A DNA stretch of 64,000 nucleotides from an uncultured Desulfovibrio sp. (GCF_910584445.1 NZ_CAJUBO010000010.1:1-64000); one strand, 5' to 3'; positions 52,998 through 62,737 are shown, numbered from the stretch's first letter. The notes: generated from the sequence alone by a model not told the origin. A program made the numbers and translations.

Positions 52998-53879
52998 CTA
53001 TTCCAGGTTCTGTACCTGCTCGCGGCACTTTTCCAGCTCGTTCTTGAAGTCCACCACGAGGCGCGAGAGCCTGATGTCCGGGATCTTGTTGCCGCAGGTA
53101 TTGATCTCGCGGAAGCACTCCTGCAGCGTGAAATCCAGGCGCCGCCCGGCATCGCCCCCGCCGCGCAGGAGCTGGCGCAGGCGTTCAAGGTGGGCGCCGA
53201 GGCGCGTCAGCTCTTCGCTGACATCCAGCCTGTCCGCGAGGATAGCCACTTCCTGGAGAAAGCGGGGTTCCTCCAGCCCGAGGCCCTCGGGCGCGAGGAG
53301 TTCGCCGATGCGGGCGCGCAGCGCCTCCGCGCGTTCTTTCCTGATGGCCGGCGCGTGCGTCGCAAGCTCCCTCGTCCATGCCTCCATGCGCCGGACACGG
53401 TCCTCGAGGTCCGTCGCCAGGGCCGCGCCCTCCGTGGCGCGGGACTGGTTCCAGTCTTCCAGCGCGAGGCCAAGCCCCGCCTCAAGCTGATGGATCAGGG
53501 CCTCGTCCGGCGCGCTGCCGTTTTCGCCCCAGAGCGCCGGGACAGACAGCAGGGCGGCGTACTCGGGCGTGAAGCGCTCCCCCCGCGCGCGGGCAAGTTC
53601 GGCAAGGCTGTCCAGCATGGCGGCGGCAAGGGCGGCGTCAAATCCGGAGCCGGCCACGGACCCCGAGGCCCGCTGGAGGGAAAGGCTGATGTCCACCCGG
53701 CCGCGCGCGGCATGGCGGCGCACCACTTTTTCCAGCGCAGGCTCCAGGCAGCGGATGGCGGGCGGCAGGCGCCATTTGAGATCCAGATGGCGCCCGTTGA
53801 CGCTCTTGACTTCCCATTGCTGGATGCTGTCGGCGTTTTCCACCAGACAGCGGCCAAAGCCTGTCATGCTGCGAAGCAT
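52998..53879 (-). CDS. yicC: YicC-family endoribonuclease
   Basis: The 293-residue protein begins with the signature MLRSMTGFGRC and continues WEVKSVNGRHLDLKWRLP. It has the acidic C-terminal block LDFTLQECFREINTCGNKIPD and ends FKNELEKCREQVQNLE, typical of YicC/YloC nucleases that process small RNAs. It is the first gene of yicC-remA-gmk-pyrF-TPR-recJ. Length is usual. Confidence 0.95.
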   Translation of the reverse strand: MLRSMTGFGRCLVENADSIQQWEVKSVNGRHLDLKWRLPPAIRCLEPALEKVVRRHAARGRVDISLSLQRASGSVAGSGFDAALAAAMLDSLAELARARGERFTPEYAALLSVPALWGENGSAPDEALIHQLEAGLGLALEDWNQSRATEGAALATDLEDRVRRMEAWTRELATHAPAIRKERAEALRARIGELLAPEGLGLEEPRFLQEVAILADRLDVSEELTRLGAHLERLRQLLRGGGDAGRRLDFTLQECFREINTCGNKIPDIRLSRLVVDFKNELEKCREQVQNLE

Positions 53880-53969
53880 GCGTACCTGTCCACTGTGTTT
53901 GCCGTGCGGCGGCGTTGACGTGAGGAAAAATCTTACTTCAGGGCAGGCCGGAATGCAAGGCGGCCGGCC

Positions 53970-54218
53970 CTATGCGCCGCCGCATCCCGAAGTGCCGCAA
54001 CCGCCCGCGCCACAGGAGGGGCCACCTGTGCCGAGCGGACGCACCGGCCCGGGCTTGAAGGGGAACGCCCCGGTCTTGAGGGGGCTTGGCGCGCTGATGC
54101 AGCGCTCCGTTTCCCCGGAGGCGCAGTGCGGACAGGCCGGCGCGGACGTGTCCTCCCGCGAAAGCAGTTCCTCAAAGATTTCGCCACAGGCGCGACAGCG
54201 GAATTCGAACATGGGCAT
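53970..54218 (-). CDS. FmdB-type zinc-ribbon protein
   Basis: The 82-residue protein starts MPMFEFRCRACGEIFEELL and has the second knuckle CPHC about 25 residues later, so C-x2-C twice, the FmdB regulatory-protein zinc ribbon. A Pro/Gly-rich tail ends in CGAGGCGTSGCGGA with more cysteines. Divergent from the DJ-1-like gene and 90 bases upstream of yicC. Function unknown. Confidence 0.85.
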   Translation of the reverse strand: MPMFEFRCRACGEIFEELLSREDTSAPACPHCASGETERCISAPSPLKTGAFPFKPGPVRPLGTGGPSCGAGGCGTSGCGGA

Positions 54219-54362
54219 GGGGCATCTCTCTTTTTCGTGCCCTTCGCACGCTTGCGAAGAGGCGTCCACTGCGGATATACTGAAATACACGGGAAAAGGA
54301 AATCGTTTTTCATCCCAACCCGCCGGGAGGACCCGGCGGCCTGCGCCATACGGGGAAACGCC

Positions 54363-54944
54363 ATGAAAAGGATCCTTTTGCTGGCCGGCGACTTTGTGGA
54401 AGATTACGAAGCCATGGTCCCCTTCCAGATGCTCCAGATGGCGGGCTATGAAGTGCATTCCGTCTGCCCGGGCAAGAAGGCGGGCGAAACGGTCAAGACC
54501 GCTGTCCATGACTTCGAGGGCGACCAGACCTACAGCGAGAAACGGGGCCATAATTTCGCCATCAATCACGACTTTGACGCCGTGGATGTGAAGGACTACG
54601 CGGGCCTGGTCATTCCCGGCGGCCGCGCGCCGGAATACCTGCGCCTCAATGCGCGCGTGCTCGACATCGTGCGGGAGTTCCACGCCGCCAAAAAGCCCAT
54701 CGCCGCCATCTGCCACGGCCCGCAGATCCTCGTGGCCGCGGGCGTGCTCAAAGGCTGCACCTGCACGGCCTATCCGGCGGTGAAGCCCGATGTGGTGGAC
54801 GCGGGCGCCACCTGGGCCGACCCGGACGCGGCGTGCAGCAACGCCGTGGTGGACGGCATGCTGGTGACGGCGCCCGCGTGGCCCGCGCATCCGGCGTGGA
54901 TGGCGGCGTTCATCCGGCTGCTCGGGGGCAGCATCAGCATTTAG
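54363..54944 (+). CDS. DJ-1/PfpI family protein
   Basis: This 193-residue protein has the flavodoxin-like fold of DJ-1/PfpI: KRILLLAGDFVEDYEAMVPFQMLQMAG, LVIPGGRAPEYLRLN, and the nucleophile elbow AAICHGPQILVAAG with cysteine. DPDAACSNAVVDGMLVTAPAWPAHP is also typical. Members include deglycase- or hydrolase-like stress enzymes; the reaction here is unknown. GGGGAAACGCC precedes the ATG. The TAG stop is formed by the tip of a family-1 element. Confidence 0.92.
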   Translation: MKRILLLAGDFVEDYEAMVPFQMLQMAGYEVHSVCPGKKAGETVKTAVHDFEGDQTYSEKRGHNFAINHDFDAVDVKDYAGLVIPGGRAPEYLRLNARVLDIVREFHAAKKPIAAICHGPQILVAAGVLKGCTCTAYPAVKPDVVDAGATWADPDAACSNAVVDGMLVTAPAWPAHPAWMAAFIRLLGGSISI

Positions 54945-55078
54945 GGGCTGGCCTCATTAAACTCCATTATGATTTTTTCAGCGAGGCAAAGAGGTTTTTC
55001 CGCTGGCCGCCCTTGGCTCCGCTTCGGGCGGGGGCTGTCACATCCCAAGCCAGCGGTCACAAATAGGTCCAGATCCTA
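54942..55078 (-). repeat. Family-1 intergenic element, short inverted copy D
   Basis: The minus-strand tips are TAGGATCTGGACCTATT (near 55078) and AATGAGGCCAGCCCCTA (near 54942). It contains the CGGAAAAACCTC and CGCTGAAAAAA blocks but lacks the middle 240 bases of copy C, so it looks like an internal deletion derivative. The first three plus-strand bases are the TAG stop of the DJ-1-like gene. Confidence 0.85.
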
Positions 55079-55130
55079 GCCAGCCGACAGCGCGGCCGTT
55101 CCGGCGTCTTCAGGGGGCGGAGCGGCCGCC

Positions 55131-55835
55131 CTACATGCCAAGGTAGGCGCTGCGGACTTCCGGGCTTTGCAGCAGGTCTTCCGCCAGCCCCTCCATGGAG
55201 ATGCGGCCGTTTTCCATGACATAGCCGCGGTGCGCGATACGCAGGGCCTGGTTGGCGTTCTGCTCCACAAGAAAGACCGTGGTGCCGTTGGCGTTCACCT
55301 TGTGGATGATGGCGAAGATCTGCTGGATGATGATGGGCGCAAGCCCGAGCGAAGGCTCATCCAGAAGGAGAAGGGAGGGCCGGGCCATGAGGGCGCGGCT
55401 GATGGCGAGCATCTGCTGCTCGCCGCCGGAGAGCGTGCCCCCCGCCTGGCGGCGGCGTTCGGCCAGGATGGGAAAAAGCTCGAACACATAGTCCATGTCC
55501 TGGCGCACGCCCTGGACGTCCCGGCGCAAAAAGGCGCCGAGGTCCAGATTTTCCTGGACGCTCATATCGGGAAAGATGAGACGCCCCTCGGGCACCTGGG
55601 AAATGCCGAGCATGACGATTTCATGCGGCGCAAGTTCGTGGATGGGCCTGCCGTTCCAGAAGATCTCCCCGCGCCGGGGGCGCAGGATGCCGCAGATGGT
55701 CATCAGCGTGGTGGATTTGCCCGCGCCGTTGGCGCCGATGAGCGTGACGATCTCGCCGTCGTCCACATGGAGCGAGATGTCCCGCAGGGCCTGGATATTG
55801 CCGTAATAGGTATCCACACCGCGCAGTTCAAGCAT
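55131..55835 (-). CDS. livF: Branched-chain amino acid ABC transporter ATPase LivF
   Basis: The 234-residue ATPase has Walker A GANGAGKSTTLMTI, signature LSGGEQQMLAISRALM and Walker B LLLLDEPSLGLAP. The typical LivF N-terminus is LELRGVDTYYGNIQALRDISL. It overlaps livG by eight bases and is the last gene of the liv operon. Confidence 0.95.
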   Translation of the reverse strand: MLELRGVDTYYGNIQALRDISLHVDDGEIVTLIGANGAGKSTTLMTICGILRPRRGEIFWNGRPIHELAPHEIVMLGISQVPEGRLIFPDMSVQENLDLGAFLRRDVQGVRQDMDYVFELFPILAERRRQAGGTLSGGEQQMLAISRALMARPSLLLLDEPSLGLAPIIIQQIFAIIHKVNANGTTVFLVEQNANQALRIAHRGYVMENGRISMEGLAEDLLQSPEVRSAYLGM

Positions 55836-56613
55836 CGCTTTCTCCCAGATACGCCTTGATGACGCGCGGATCGCCCCGCACTTCCTCCGGCGTGCCCTGC
55901 GCGATGCAGGAGCCGTATTCCATGACGTAGATGCGGTCCGAGAGCGACATGACCATGCTCATGTCATGCTCGATGAGCAGGATGGAGATCTCGCGCGAGG
56001 CCCGGATGCCGCGCACCAGCGTTTCCAGCTCGCGCGTTTCCTGCGGGTTCATGCCCGCGGCAGGCTCGTCCAGCAGGAGCATGCGCGGTTCCGTGGCGAG
56101 GGCGCGGGCGATCTCCAGCCGGCGTTGCGCGCCATACGCGAGGTTGTGCGCGGTCTCGTTCCAGAGGTCCTGCAGATTGACGCTCTCCAGCAGGGCATAG
56201 CTCAGGTCGATGCTCTCCTGCTCCTCGCGCCGCGTGCGCGGGCCGCGTCCGAGCGCGCCAAGGATGCCCGCGCGCGTGCGGCAGTGCCGCCCCACCATGA
56301 CGTTTTCCAGCACGGTCATCTGGTTGAACAGCCGGATGTTCTGGAAGGTGCGCGCCATGCCGAGCGCCGTGATGGCGTGCGGCTTGCGGCCGTTGAGGAG
56401 CTGGCGCTCGCCGTTGGCGTCGTACAGATAGACGCGTCCTTCGGTGGGCGTGTAAATGCCGGTGACACAGTTGAAAAACGTGGTCTTGCCCGCGCCGTTG
56501 GGACCAATGAGGGCCACGATCTCCGAAGTGTCCACATGCAGGCTCAGGTCATTGAGCGCGCGCAGCCCCCCGAAATTCTGGGAAAGATCCTCGACTTCCA
56601 GCACCGGCTTCAT
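55828..56613 (-). CDS. livG: Branched-chain amino acid ABC transporter ATPase LivG
   Basis: The 261-residue ATPase has Walker A GPNGAGKTTFFNCVTGIYTP, a LAYGAQRRLEIARALA signature and Walker B MLLLDEPAAGMNPQE. The sequence LSQNFGGLRALNDLSLHV is the LivG form. Start overlaps the livM stop (ATGA). Confidence 0.95.
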   Translation of the reverse strand: MKPVLEVEDLSQNFGGLRALNDLSLHVDTSEIVALIGPNGAGKTTFFNCVTGIYTPTEGRVYLYDANGERQLLNGRKPHAITALGMARTFQNIRLFNQMTVLENVMVGRHCRTRAGILGALGRGPRTRREEQESIDLSYALLESVNLQDLWNETAHNLAYGAQRRLEIARALATEPRMLLLDEPAAGMNPQETRELETLVRGIRASREISILLIEHDMSMVMSLSDRIYVMEYGSCIAQGTPEEVRGDPRVIKAYLGESDA

Positions 56614-57854
56614 GCCTTGCCTCCGTCCGCGGACCCCGCGGGCGCGTTCGCAGCACCGTTTTCAAGCGCGCTGATGCGGTAGCGCCGCCGTTCGCCGCTG
56701 ATGAGTCCCTGCGGCCGGAAGATCATCATGATGACCATGATGGCGCCGAAGATGAGCATCCGGTATTCGGAAAAGGCGCGCAGGTATTCCGGCGCGAGGA
56801 TGAGGATGACCGCCGCGATGATGACGCCCGCGATGGAACCCATGCCCCCCAGCACCACCATGGAGAGGATCATGGCCGACTCCATGAAGGTGAAGCTGGA
56901 GGGATTGATGAAGGTGGTCTTGGCGGCGAAGATGACCCCCGCGAACCCGGCCCAGCACGAACCGAGCGCAAACGCCGAGAGCTTGACGCGCGTGATGTCG
57001 ATGCCCATGGCTTCGCAGGCGATCTCATCCTCGCGCAGGGCCTGGAGGGCAAGCCCGACGCGCGAGTTCTTCAGGCGCGAGATGACCGCCACGGTAATGG
57101 CTACGGCGGCGAGGACGAGATAGTAGATATAGATGGTGGACTCGTTGATCCCCATCTCCAGCCCGAAGAGGCCGGGGCGGGGGATCTCGCTGATGCCGCG
57201 CGGGCCGCCGGTGAGGCTCGTCCAGTTGAGCAGCCCGAGGCGCACGATCTCGCCAAAACCCAGGGTGACGATGGCAAGATAGTCCCCGCGCAGGCGCAGC
57301 ACGGGAAAGCCGAGGCCCAGGCCGAAAAGCGCCGCCAGCAGGCCCCCCACGGGCAGGCACATCCAGAAGCCCCAGCCGAAAAACTGGTTGAGCAGCCCAT
57401 AGGCATAGGCGCCCACGGCGTAAAAGGCCACATAGCCCAGCACCAGCTGCCCGGCAAGCCCGACGACGATGTTCAGGCCCAGGGCGAGCATGATGTACAG
57501 CATGGCCGAAATCATGATGTTGGTCTGGTAGAAGGAGCCGGCCAGCGGCATGACGAGCAGGCCGCACACGAGCAGGGCCGCGCCGCCGCGCCGCAGGGCC
57601 GCGTTGCCGGCAAGCTCCCGGACGCCGGCCGCGAGGGTCGGGGGCACGGCGACCAGGGGCAGGCCGCGCGCCTTGCGGGCGAAACACCAGTTCCAGAGCA
57701 GGGAAAGGAAGAAGATCGCCACGCCCAGCGCGAGGATGCGGTCAAAGCGCCAGTGGACGGTATTTTCCAGCAGGTTGAGCTTGATGCCCATGACCGGCAG
57801 GGTCAGCACCATGAACCAGAGGGCCGTGAGCAGGGCTTTGCCGAGCTTGTGCAT
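56610..57854 (-). CDS. livM: Branched-chain amino acid ABC permease LivM
   Basis: The 414-residue inner-membrane permease has an extra N-terminal region (about 100 residues with two helices) before the core. The core starts around ISAMLYIMLALGLNIVVGLAGQLVLGYVAFYAVGAYAYG. The conserved loop is ALQALREDEIACEAMGIDITRVKLSAFALGSCWAGFAGVIFA, and GGMGSIAGVIIAA follows. Two bases separate it from livH. Confidence 0.95.
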   Translation of the reverse strand: MHKLGKALLTALWFMVLTLPVMGIKLNLLENTVHWRFDRILALGVAIFFLSLLWNWCFARKARGLPLVAVPPTLAAGVRELAGNAALRRGGAALLVCGLLVMPLAGSFYQTNIMISAMLYIMLALGLNIVVGLAGQLVLGYVAFYAVGAYAYGLLNQFFGWGFWMCLPVGGLLAALFGLGLGFPVLRLRGDYLAIVTLGFGEIVRLGLLNWTSLTGGPRGISEIPRPGLFGLEMGINESTIYIYYLVLAAVAITVAVISRLKNSRVGLALQALREDEIACEAMGIDITRVKLSAFALGSCWAGFAGVIFAAKTTFINPSSFTFMESAMILSMVVLGGMGSIAGVIIAAVILILAPEYLRAFSEYRMLIFGAIMVIMMIFRPQGLISGERRRYRISALENGAANAPAGSADGGKA

Positions 57855-57856
57855 GG

Positions 57857-58765
57857 CTAGACCTTCTGCACCTTGGCTTTGCCCAGAATGCCGTCCGGGC
57901 GGAAGATGAGGATGAGGATGAGGATGCCGAAGGCAAGGATATCCTCGTAATTGCCGGAGAAATACCCGGTGGTGAAGCTCTCGGCGAGGCCCAGCACAAG
58001 GCCCCCCACCATGGCCCCGGGGATGGAGCCGATGCCGCCGAGCACGGCCGCGGTGAATGCCTTCAGCCCGGCGATGAAGCCGATGCCGAAATTCACCTGG
58101 CCCATGTGCGAGGCAATGAGCACGCCGCCCAGCGCCGCCAGGGCCGAGCCGATGATGAAGGTCAGCGAGATGATCCAGTCCGCGTTGATGCCGAGCAGAA
58201 GGGCCATTTTCCGGTTCTGCGCCGTGGCCCGCATGGCCTTGCCCATGCGCGTGAAGCGGATGAAGAGCGAGAGCGCCACCATGGCGAGGGTGCTCACCAG
58301 CAGGATGAGGAAGTCGCTCGGACCCATGACGTAGTCGATGTATTCAAGGAAGTCCATCTCCGGCAACAGACGCGGAAAGGGCACAAAGTCCGAGGTCTGG
58401 GCGAGCAGCACATAGTTCTGGAGAAAGATGGACATGCCGATGGCCGAGATGAGCGGCGAAAGGCGCGGGGCGCCGCGCAGGGGCTTGTAGGCGACCTTTT
58501 CCAGGGTGAAGCCGTAGGCGGCGCACCAGACCACGGCCACAAGGGCCGCCACCACCAGGATGCCGCCGGCCGGAAAGCCATAGACCCCGAGCGCCCCTGC
58601 CACAAGCAGGGCCGTGAACGCGCCGAGCATGTAGATTTCGCCATGGGCGAAGTTGATAAGCTCGATGATGCCGTAAACGAGCGTGTAGCCCAGGGCGATG
58701 AGCGCGTAGATGCTGCCTCTGGTCAGGCCACCGAAAAAGAGTTCGATGAAAAACTGGATGTCCAT
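57857..58765 (-). CDS. livH: Branched-chain amino acid ABC permease LivH
   Basis: The 302-residue permease begins FIELFFGGLTRGSIYALIALGYTLVYGIIELINFAHGEIYMLGAF, the standard LivH start. It has RATAQNRKMALLLGINADWIISLTFIIGSALAALGGVL and GGIGSIPGAMVGGLVLGL. The ATG at 58765 fits the family although its ribosome binding site is weak. A strong hairpin with a T-run separates it from livK. Confidence 0.95.
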   Translation of the reverse strand: MDIQFFIELFFGGLTRGSIYALIALGYTLVYGIIELINFAHGEIYMLGAFTALLVAGALGVYGFPAGGILVVAALVAVVWCAAYGFTLEKVAYKPLRGAPRLSPLISAIGMSIFLQNYVLLAQTSDFVPFPRLLPEMDFLEYIDYVMGPSDFLILLVSTLAMVALSLFIRFTRMGKAMRATAQNRKMALLLGINADWIISLTFIIGSALAALGGVLIASHMGQVNFGIGFIAGLKAFTAAVLGGIGSIPGAMVGGLVLGLAESFTTGYFSGNYEDILAFGILILILIFRPDGILGKAKVQKV

Positions 58766-58859
58766 CTGCGTCCGCGCGTTACGTTGGCGTGATCCCTGCC
58801 CTGGCGCGCGTCGGGCCGTTCCGCACGGCCCGGCGCGCGCCCTTCCCGGGGAAAGTCCC

Positions 58860-58890
58860 AAAACGGCGCCCGGCCCGGGACCGGGCGCCG
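58860..58890 (-). terminator. Attenuating hairpin between livK and livH
   Basis: CGGCGCCCGG (58890-58881 on the minus strand) pairs with CCGGGCGCCG (58873-58864), and TTTT follows. It lies seven bases after the livK stop codon. It probably ends most transcripts so that binding protein exceeds permease. Confidence 0.75.
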
Positions 58891-58897
58891 TAGGCAC

Positions 58898-60025
58898 TTA
58901 TTCGAGGACCACGCTGTGGTCCAGCTCGACGAACTTGCCGTCCTTGACCTGATAGATGGAAAGCGCCATGCCCGCGGCGTCGCCCTTTTCATTGAACCGG
59001 ATCTTGCCGAGCGGCGTGTCCACGGCATTGGCGCGCATGGCTTCCTTGAGCTTGGCGGTATCCGTGCCGCCGGTCTTGGCGATGGCGTCCAGCAGGCATT
59101 CGGCGGCGGCGTAGGCATTGTAGTAGCCGAAGCCCGGCTCGCTGCCGTAGGCCTTCACATGCGCGTCGCGGGCGTGCTTGTATTCCGCGAGCGTGCTCGT
59201 GTCCTTGGGGTAGGAGGCATAGACGCCCTCGCTGTCCTTGCCGGTCATCTTGAGGAAGGTCTCGTCCTTGACGCCGTCGGGACCGATGAAGGGCGTGTTC
59301 AGGCGGTCGCGGCGCATCTGCTGCACGAGCTTGGAGGCCACGGGCTGGTAGCCGCCGAAGACCACGATGTCCGGCTTGGCGCGGCGCAGCTTGCGCACCA
59401 CGGCGGAAAAGTCCACGGCGTCGGGGGTCACGGCCTCGAAAAGCACGGTCTCGGCGCCGCCCTTTTCCATGAGTACGCGGTTGTTGTCCGCAAAGCCCTT
59501 GCCGTAGTCGCCGTTGTCGTGCAGGTAGGCGATCTTCTTGGCCTTGAGCTTGTTGAGCATGAAGTCGCTCGTGAGCTTGGCCTGGGCGTTGTCGTTGGCA
59601 ACGGTGCGGAAGAAGAGCGGGTTCTTGCCGCTCTCGGTCAGGCCCGGCGTGGTGGCCGTGGGCGAAATGGCGATGAGTCCCGCCTCCTGGAAGAGCGGCA
59701 GGGAGGCCGTGGTGGGACCGGAGCAGATGGGACCAACGACCACGCCCACCTTGTCGGAAATGAGCTTGGTGGCGGCGCTGGTCGCCATTTCGGGCTTGCA
59801 CTGGTCGTCCTGGGCGATCACTTCCACCTGCCGGCCGAGCACGCCGCCCTTGGCATTGACCTGATCGGCCACGATCTTCACGGCATTCAGGCTCGGGACG
59901 CCGTAGGAGGCGAGGTCGCCGGAATGGGCGCCCTGAACGCCGATCTTGATGCTGTCGGCCGCGTGGGCGGACACGCCGCAGGCGAGGATGCAGGCCATTG
60001 CGAACAGAGCCATGCCTTTTTTCAT
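58898..60025 (-). CDS. livK: Branched-chain amino acid binding protein LivK/LivJ
   Basis: This 375-residue periplasmic receptor has a signal peptide (MKKGMALFAMACILACGVSAHA). The Leu/Ile/Val-binding fold follows: IKIGVQGAHSGDLASYGVPSLNAVKIVADQVNAKGGVLG, VVVGPICSGPTTASLPLFQEAGLIAISPTATTPGLTE, and PDIVVFGGYQPVASKLVQQMR. AAGGAG precedes the ATG. The first gene of the operon, with its promoter in the 194 bases up to der. Confidence 0.95.
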   Translation of the reverse strand: MKKGMALFAMACILACGVSAHAADSIKIGVQGAHSGDLASYGVPSLNAVKIVADQVNAKGGVLGRQVEVIAQDDQCKPEMATSAATKLISDKVGVVVGPICSGPTTASLPLFQEAGLIAISPTATTPGLTESGKNPLFFRTVANDNAQAKLTSDFMLNKLKAKKIAYLHDNGDYGKGFADNNRVLMEKGGAETVLFEAVTPDAVDFSAVVRKLRRAKPDIVVFGGYQPVASKLVQQMRRDRLNTPFIGPDGVKDETFLKMTGKDSEGVYASYPKDTSTLAEYKHARDAHVKAYGSEPGFGYYNAYAAAECLLDAIAKTGGTDTAKLKEAMRANAVDTPLGKIRFNEKGDAAGMALSIYQVKDGKFVELDHSVVLE

Positions 60026-60219
60026 GAGGATCTCCTTGAAAACGAGTGCTGCAGATACACGGGACGCGGGCGTCTGCCGCGGGACCGGGGGCGCCTTCCC
60101 CGAGGGGACGGTCTGCCGGCGGCACGGAAGGCAAGGCTCGCGTGGGCAAGTGTCATGTTGTGCCCTATTGCCGCAAGCCTGTCAATGCGCCATTCCCCGG
60201 CGGCCGCGCGCGGCGGCGG

Positions 60220-61605
60220 TCAGCGTTCTTTTTTCTTGTGGCTCGAGCGCAGGTGGATGCGCATGGGCGCGTGCCGGATGCCGAACATCTCGCGCAGGGC
60301 GCGTTCCAGATAGCGCACATAGCTTTCGGGGACGCGTTCGGCATCATTGACGAAAAAGACGAAGGTGGGCGGCTCGGATTCCGCCTGGGTCATATAGAAA
60401 AACTTTGCCCGCGAACGCCGGACCACCGGTGGCTGGTGCCGGGTGAGCGCCGCCTCCATGGCCCGGTTGAGCTGGCCCGTGGGGACGCGCAGGGCGCATT
60501 CGCGGTGGATTTCCTCCGCCGTGGGCAGGATGGCCGAAAGCCCGCGCCCTGTGAGCGCGGAGACCGGAAGCACCGGCACATGCCGGCAGAAGGCGAGGAT
60601 CTCGTCCACGCGCTTTTTTGCCGCGTCCAGTTTGCCGCGCGGCACGAGGTCGCACTTGTTGAGGCAGATGAGGAAGGGGGTGCGGCGCGTGTCCAGCATG
60701 TCGATGAGCCGCTTGTCCTGCTGACTCACGCCTTCGGCCGCATCCAGCACCAGGACCGTCACATCGGCCTTGGTGGTGGACTTGATGGCCGCGTTCACGG
60801 AAAACTTTTCCACGCTGTCCTCGATGCGCGTGCGCCGGCGCACGCCCGCCGTGTCCACGAAAACGTAGTCGCGCCCGTCGCGGACGAAGCGCACGTCCAC
60901 GCTGTCGCGCGTGGTACCCGCCACGTCCGAGACGATCATCCTGTCCTCGCCGGCCAGGGCGTTGACCAGGGAGGACTTGCCGGCATTGGGCCTGCCCAGC
61001 ATGGCGAGGCGCAGGGCCGGGGCCTCCGGCGGCGCGGCGGCCTCCGCGCCCTCGGGGGTGACGAGGGCCGCGAGGTCTTCGCACAGGGCGCGCATGTTGT
61101 GCCCGTGCTCGGCGGAAACCGCCAGCAGCGGAAAGCCGAGGGCATGAAATTCCGCCACCTGTTCGTCCTCGCGTTCGGAGCCGTCCACCTTGTTGACCAC
61201 GCACAGCGTGGGCAGGCCCCTGCGCCGCACATGGGCCGCGAGGTGTTCGTCGAGGGGCAGCAGGCCGTCGCGGCCGTCCACCACCAGGGCCACGGCGGCG
61301 GCCGTGGCAAGGGCCGCGTCCGCCTGGGCGAGGATGTGGGACTCGAAGCCCCGGATGCCCTCGGGTCCTTCGGCAACGCCCGCATGGGCGTCAAGGGTGA
61401 TGCCGCCCGTATCCACCACGGCGAAGGGGGGCTGCCCCTTGCGGCGCACCACGCCTTCCATGCGGTCGCGCGTGACGCCGGGCCTGTCGTGGGTGATGGC
61501 GCGGTTGCTCCTGATGAGCCGGTTGAACAGGGTGGACTTGCCCACATTGGGGCGGCCGAGCAGGACCACCACGGGAAGCTTTTCGGAGGAAGGGGAATCA
61601 GGCAC
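60220..61605 (-). CDS. der: Ribosome-assembly GTPase Der (EngA)
   Basis: This 461-residue protein has two tandem GTPase domains and a KH-like end, needed for 50S ribosome assembly. G1 motifs are LLGRPNVGKSTLF (about 14) and MLGRPNAGKSSLV (about 200). DTGG/DTAG and NKVD/NKCD motifs are present. The start is a GTG at 61605 with AGAGG upstream; the open frame before it runs into the next gene region and is not coding. It ends with a basic HKKKER tail. Confidence 0.94.
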   Translation of the reverse strand: MPDSPSSEKLPVVVLLGRPNVGKSTLFNRLIRSNRAITHDRPGVTRDRMEGVVRRKGQPPFAVVDTGGITLDAHAGVAEGPEGIRGFESHILAQADAALATAAAVALVVDGRDGLLPLDEHLAAHVRRRGLPTLCVVNKVDGSEREDEQVAEFHALGFPLLAVSAEHGHNMRALCEDLAALVTPEGAEAAAPPEAPALRLAMLGRPNAGKSSLVNALAGEDRMIVSDVAGTTRDSVDVRFVRDGRDYVFVDTAGVRRRTRIEDSVEKFSVNAAIKSTTKADVTVLVLDAAEGVSQQDKRLIDMLDTRRTPFLICLNKCDLVPRGKLDAAKKRVDEILAFCRHVPVLPVSALTGRGLSAILPTAEEIHRECALRVPTGQLNRAMEAALTRHQPPVVRRSRAKFFYMTQAESEPPTFVFFVNDAERVPESYVRYLERALREMFGIRHAPMRIHLRSSHKKKER

Positions 61606-61642
61606 GGTGAGCCTCTGGCGTGCGGCGGCGGGAGCGCCGGTT

Positions 61643-62737
61643 TCAGTGCGGCGCGCCGGGCGGGGCACCGGCGGCGGAGTCGGAGGACGGGGAAAGCGCC
61701 GTGCCGGGGGGCGGAACGAGCGCCTGCGGATCGTCGGGCAGGGGATCGGGCATGACGGCCAGCGCATGCGCTCCGGGCCAGTCCGGCAGGCAGGCCGCGG
61801 TGTGGCCGTCAGGCAGGATGACGCGCAGGGCGTGCAGGCGCATCCCCGGGCACCCGTCGCGCCGTCCCCGGCCATACTTGGCGTCGCCCAGGACCGGATG
61901 CCCAAGGGCGGCAAGCTGGACGCGGATCTGGTGCGTGCGCCCGGTGATCAGGCGGACCTGCACGAGGCTCGCCCGCGCGCCCGTCACAAGGGGGCGCACG
62001 ATGCACACCGCCTCGCGCGCGTCCGGTCCCGGCGCGCAGGGCCGCATGCGCTCGGCGCCGGGCGCGCCCGCCTTGCGGACATGGTCGCGCAACAGGCGGG
62101 GACCGGGCCAGGGCCAGCGGCCCCCGACCCAGGCGACATATTCCTTGGCGGGCAGACGTTCGCGGAACTGTCGCTGAAGTTCGCGCAGGGCGTCATGGGT
62201 GGCGGCCACGAGGAGGATGCCGGAAGTCTCCCTGTCCAGCCGGTGCGCGGGCGTGGGAGGAAAGGCGGCGCCGGGCGCGTGGGCGGCAAGGCGCGCGCTC
62301 AGGCTGTCCTCATGGCCCGTGCCCGGATGGGTGGGCAGCCCCGCGGGCTTGTTGAAGGCCCATATATCGCCGAACACGCCCACCAGCGGCGGCAGGGGGG
62401 GCGCATCGGCGGCTTCCGTGGCCGCCGGGGCGGCCGTGCCCGGAGGGGACGCGGCGGCGCCGTCCTGCCCGCGCGCCCCGGCCTGGGCCGCCAGGGTCAG
62501 GGCAAAGGGGGGGACGCGCACGGTATCGCCAAGGGCCACGCGCGCGAACGGTTTGGCGCGGCACCCGTTGAGGCGCGCCTGCCCTGTGCGGATCCAGCGG
62601 TGGAGCAGGGCGGGGGGCAGGTTGAGCCTGCGCTGGAGGAACTGAAGGAGTTTTTGGCCGCTTTCCGCCCGGCCCACCCGGGGAAAGGGCGCATCGCCCG
62701 CCGGGCCGGAGTCCGCAGTCGTGTCATGTTCGGGCAT
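61643..62737 (-). CDS. RluC/RluD-family pseudouridine synthase
   Basis: The 364-residue enzyme has an N-terminal S4 RNA-binding domain (GQKLLQFLQRRLNLPPALLHRWIRTGQARLNG). A long Ala/Pro-rich linker follows, then the catalytic domain with the active-site aspartate in AHRLDRETSGILLVAATH (about 170) and LITGRTHQIRVQLAALGHPVLGD. It modifies uridines in ribosomal RNA, target unknown. The ATG at 62737 gives the natural N-terminus. It lies 37 bases upstream of der. Confidence 0.9.
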   Translation of the reverse strand: MPEHDTTADSGPAGDAPFPRVGRAESGQKLLQFLQRRLNLPPALLHRWIRTGQARLNGCRAKPFARVALGDTVRVPPFALTLAAQAGARGQDGAAASPPGTAAPAATEAADAPPLPPLVGVFGDIWAFNKPAGLPTHPGTGHEDSLSARLAAHAPGAAFPPTPAHRLDRETSGILLVAATHDALRELQRQFRERLPAKEYVAWVGGRWPWPGPRLLRDHVRKAGAPGAERMRPCAPGPDAREAVCIVRPLVTGARASLVQVRLITGRTHQIRVQLAALGHPVLGDAKYGRGRRDGCPGMRLHALRVILPDGHTAACLPDWPGAHALAVMPDPLPDDPQALVPPPGTALSPSSDSAAGAPPGAPH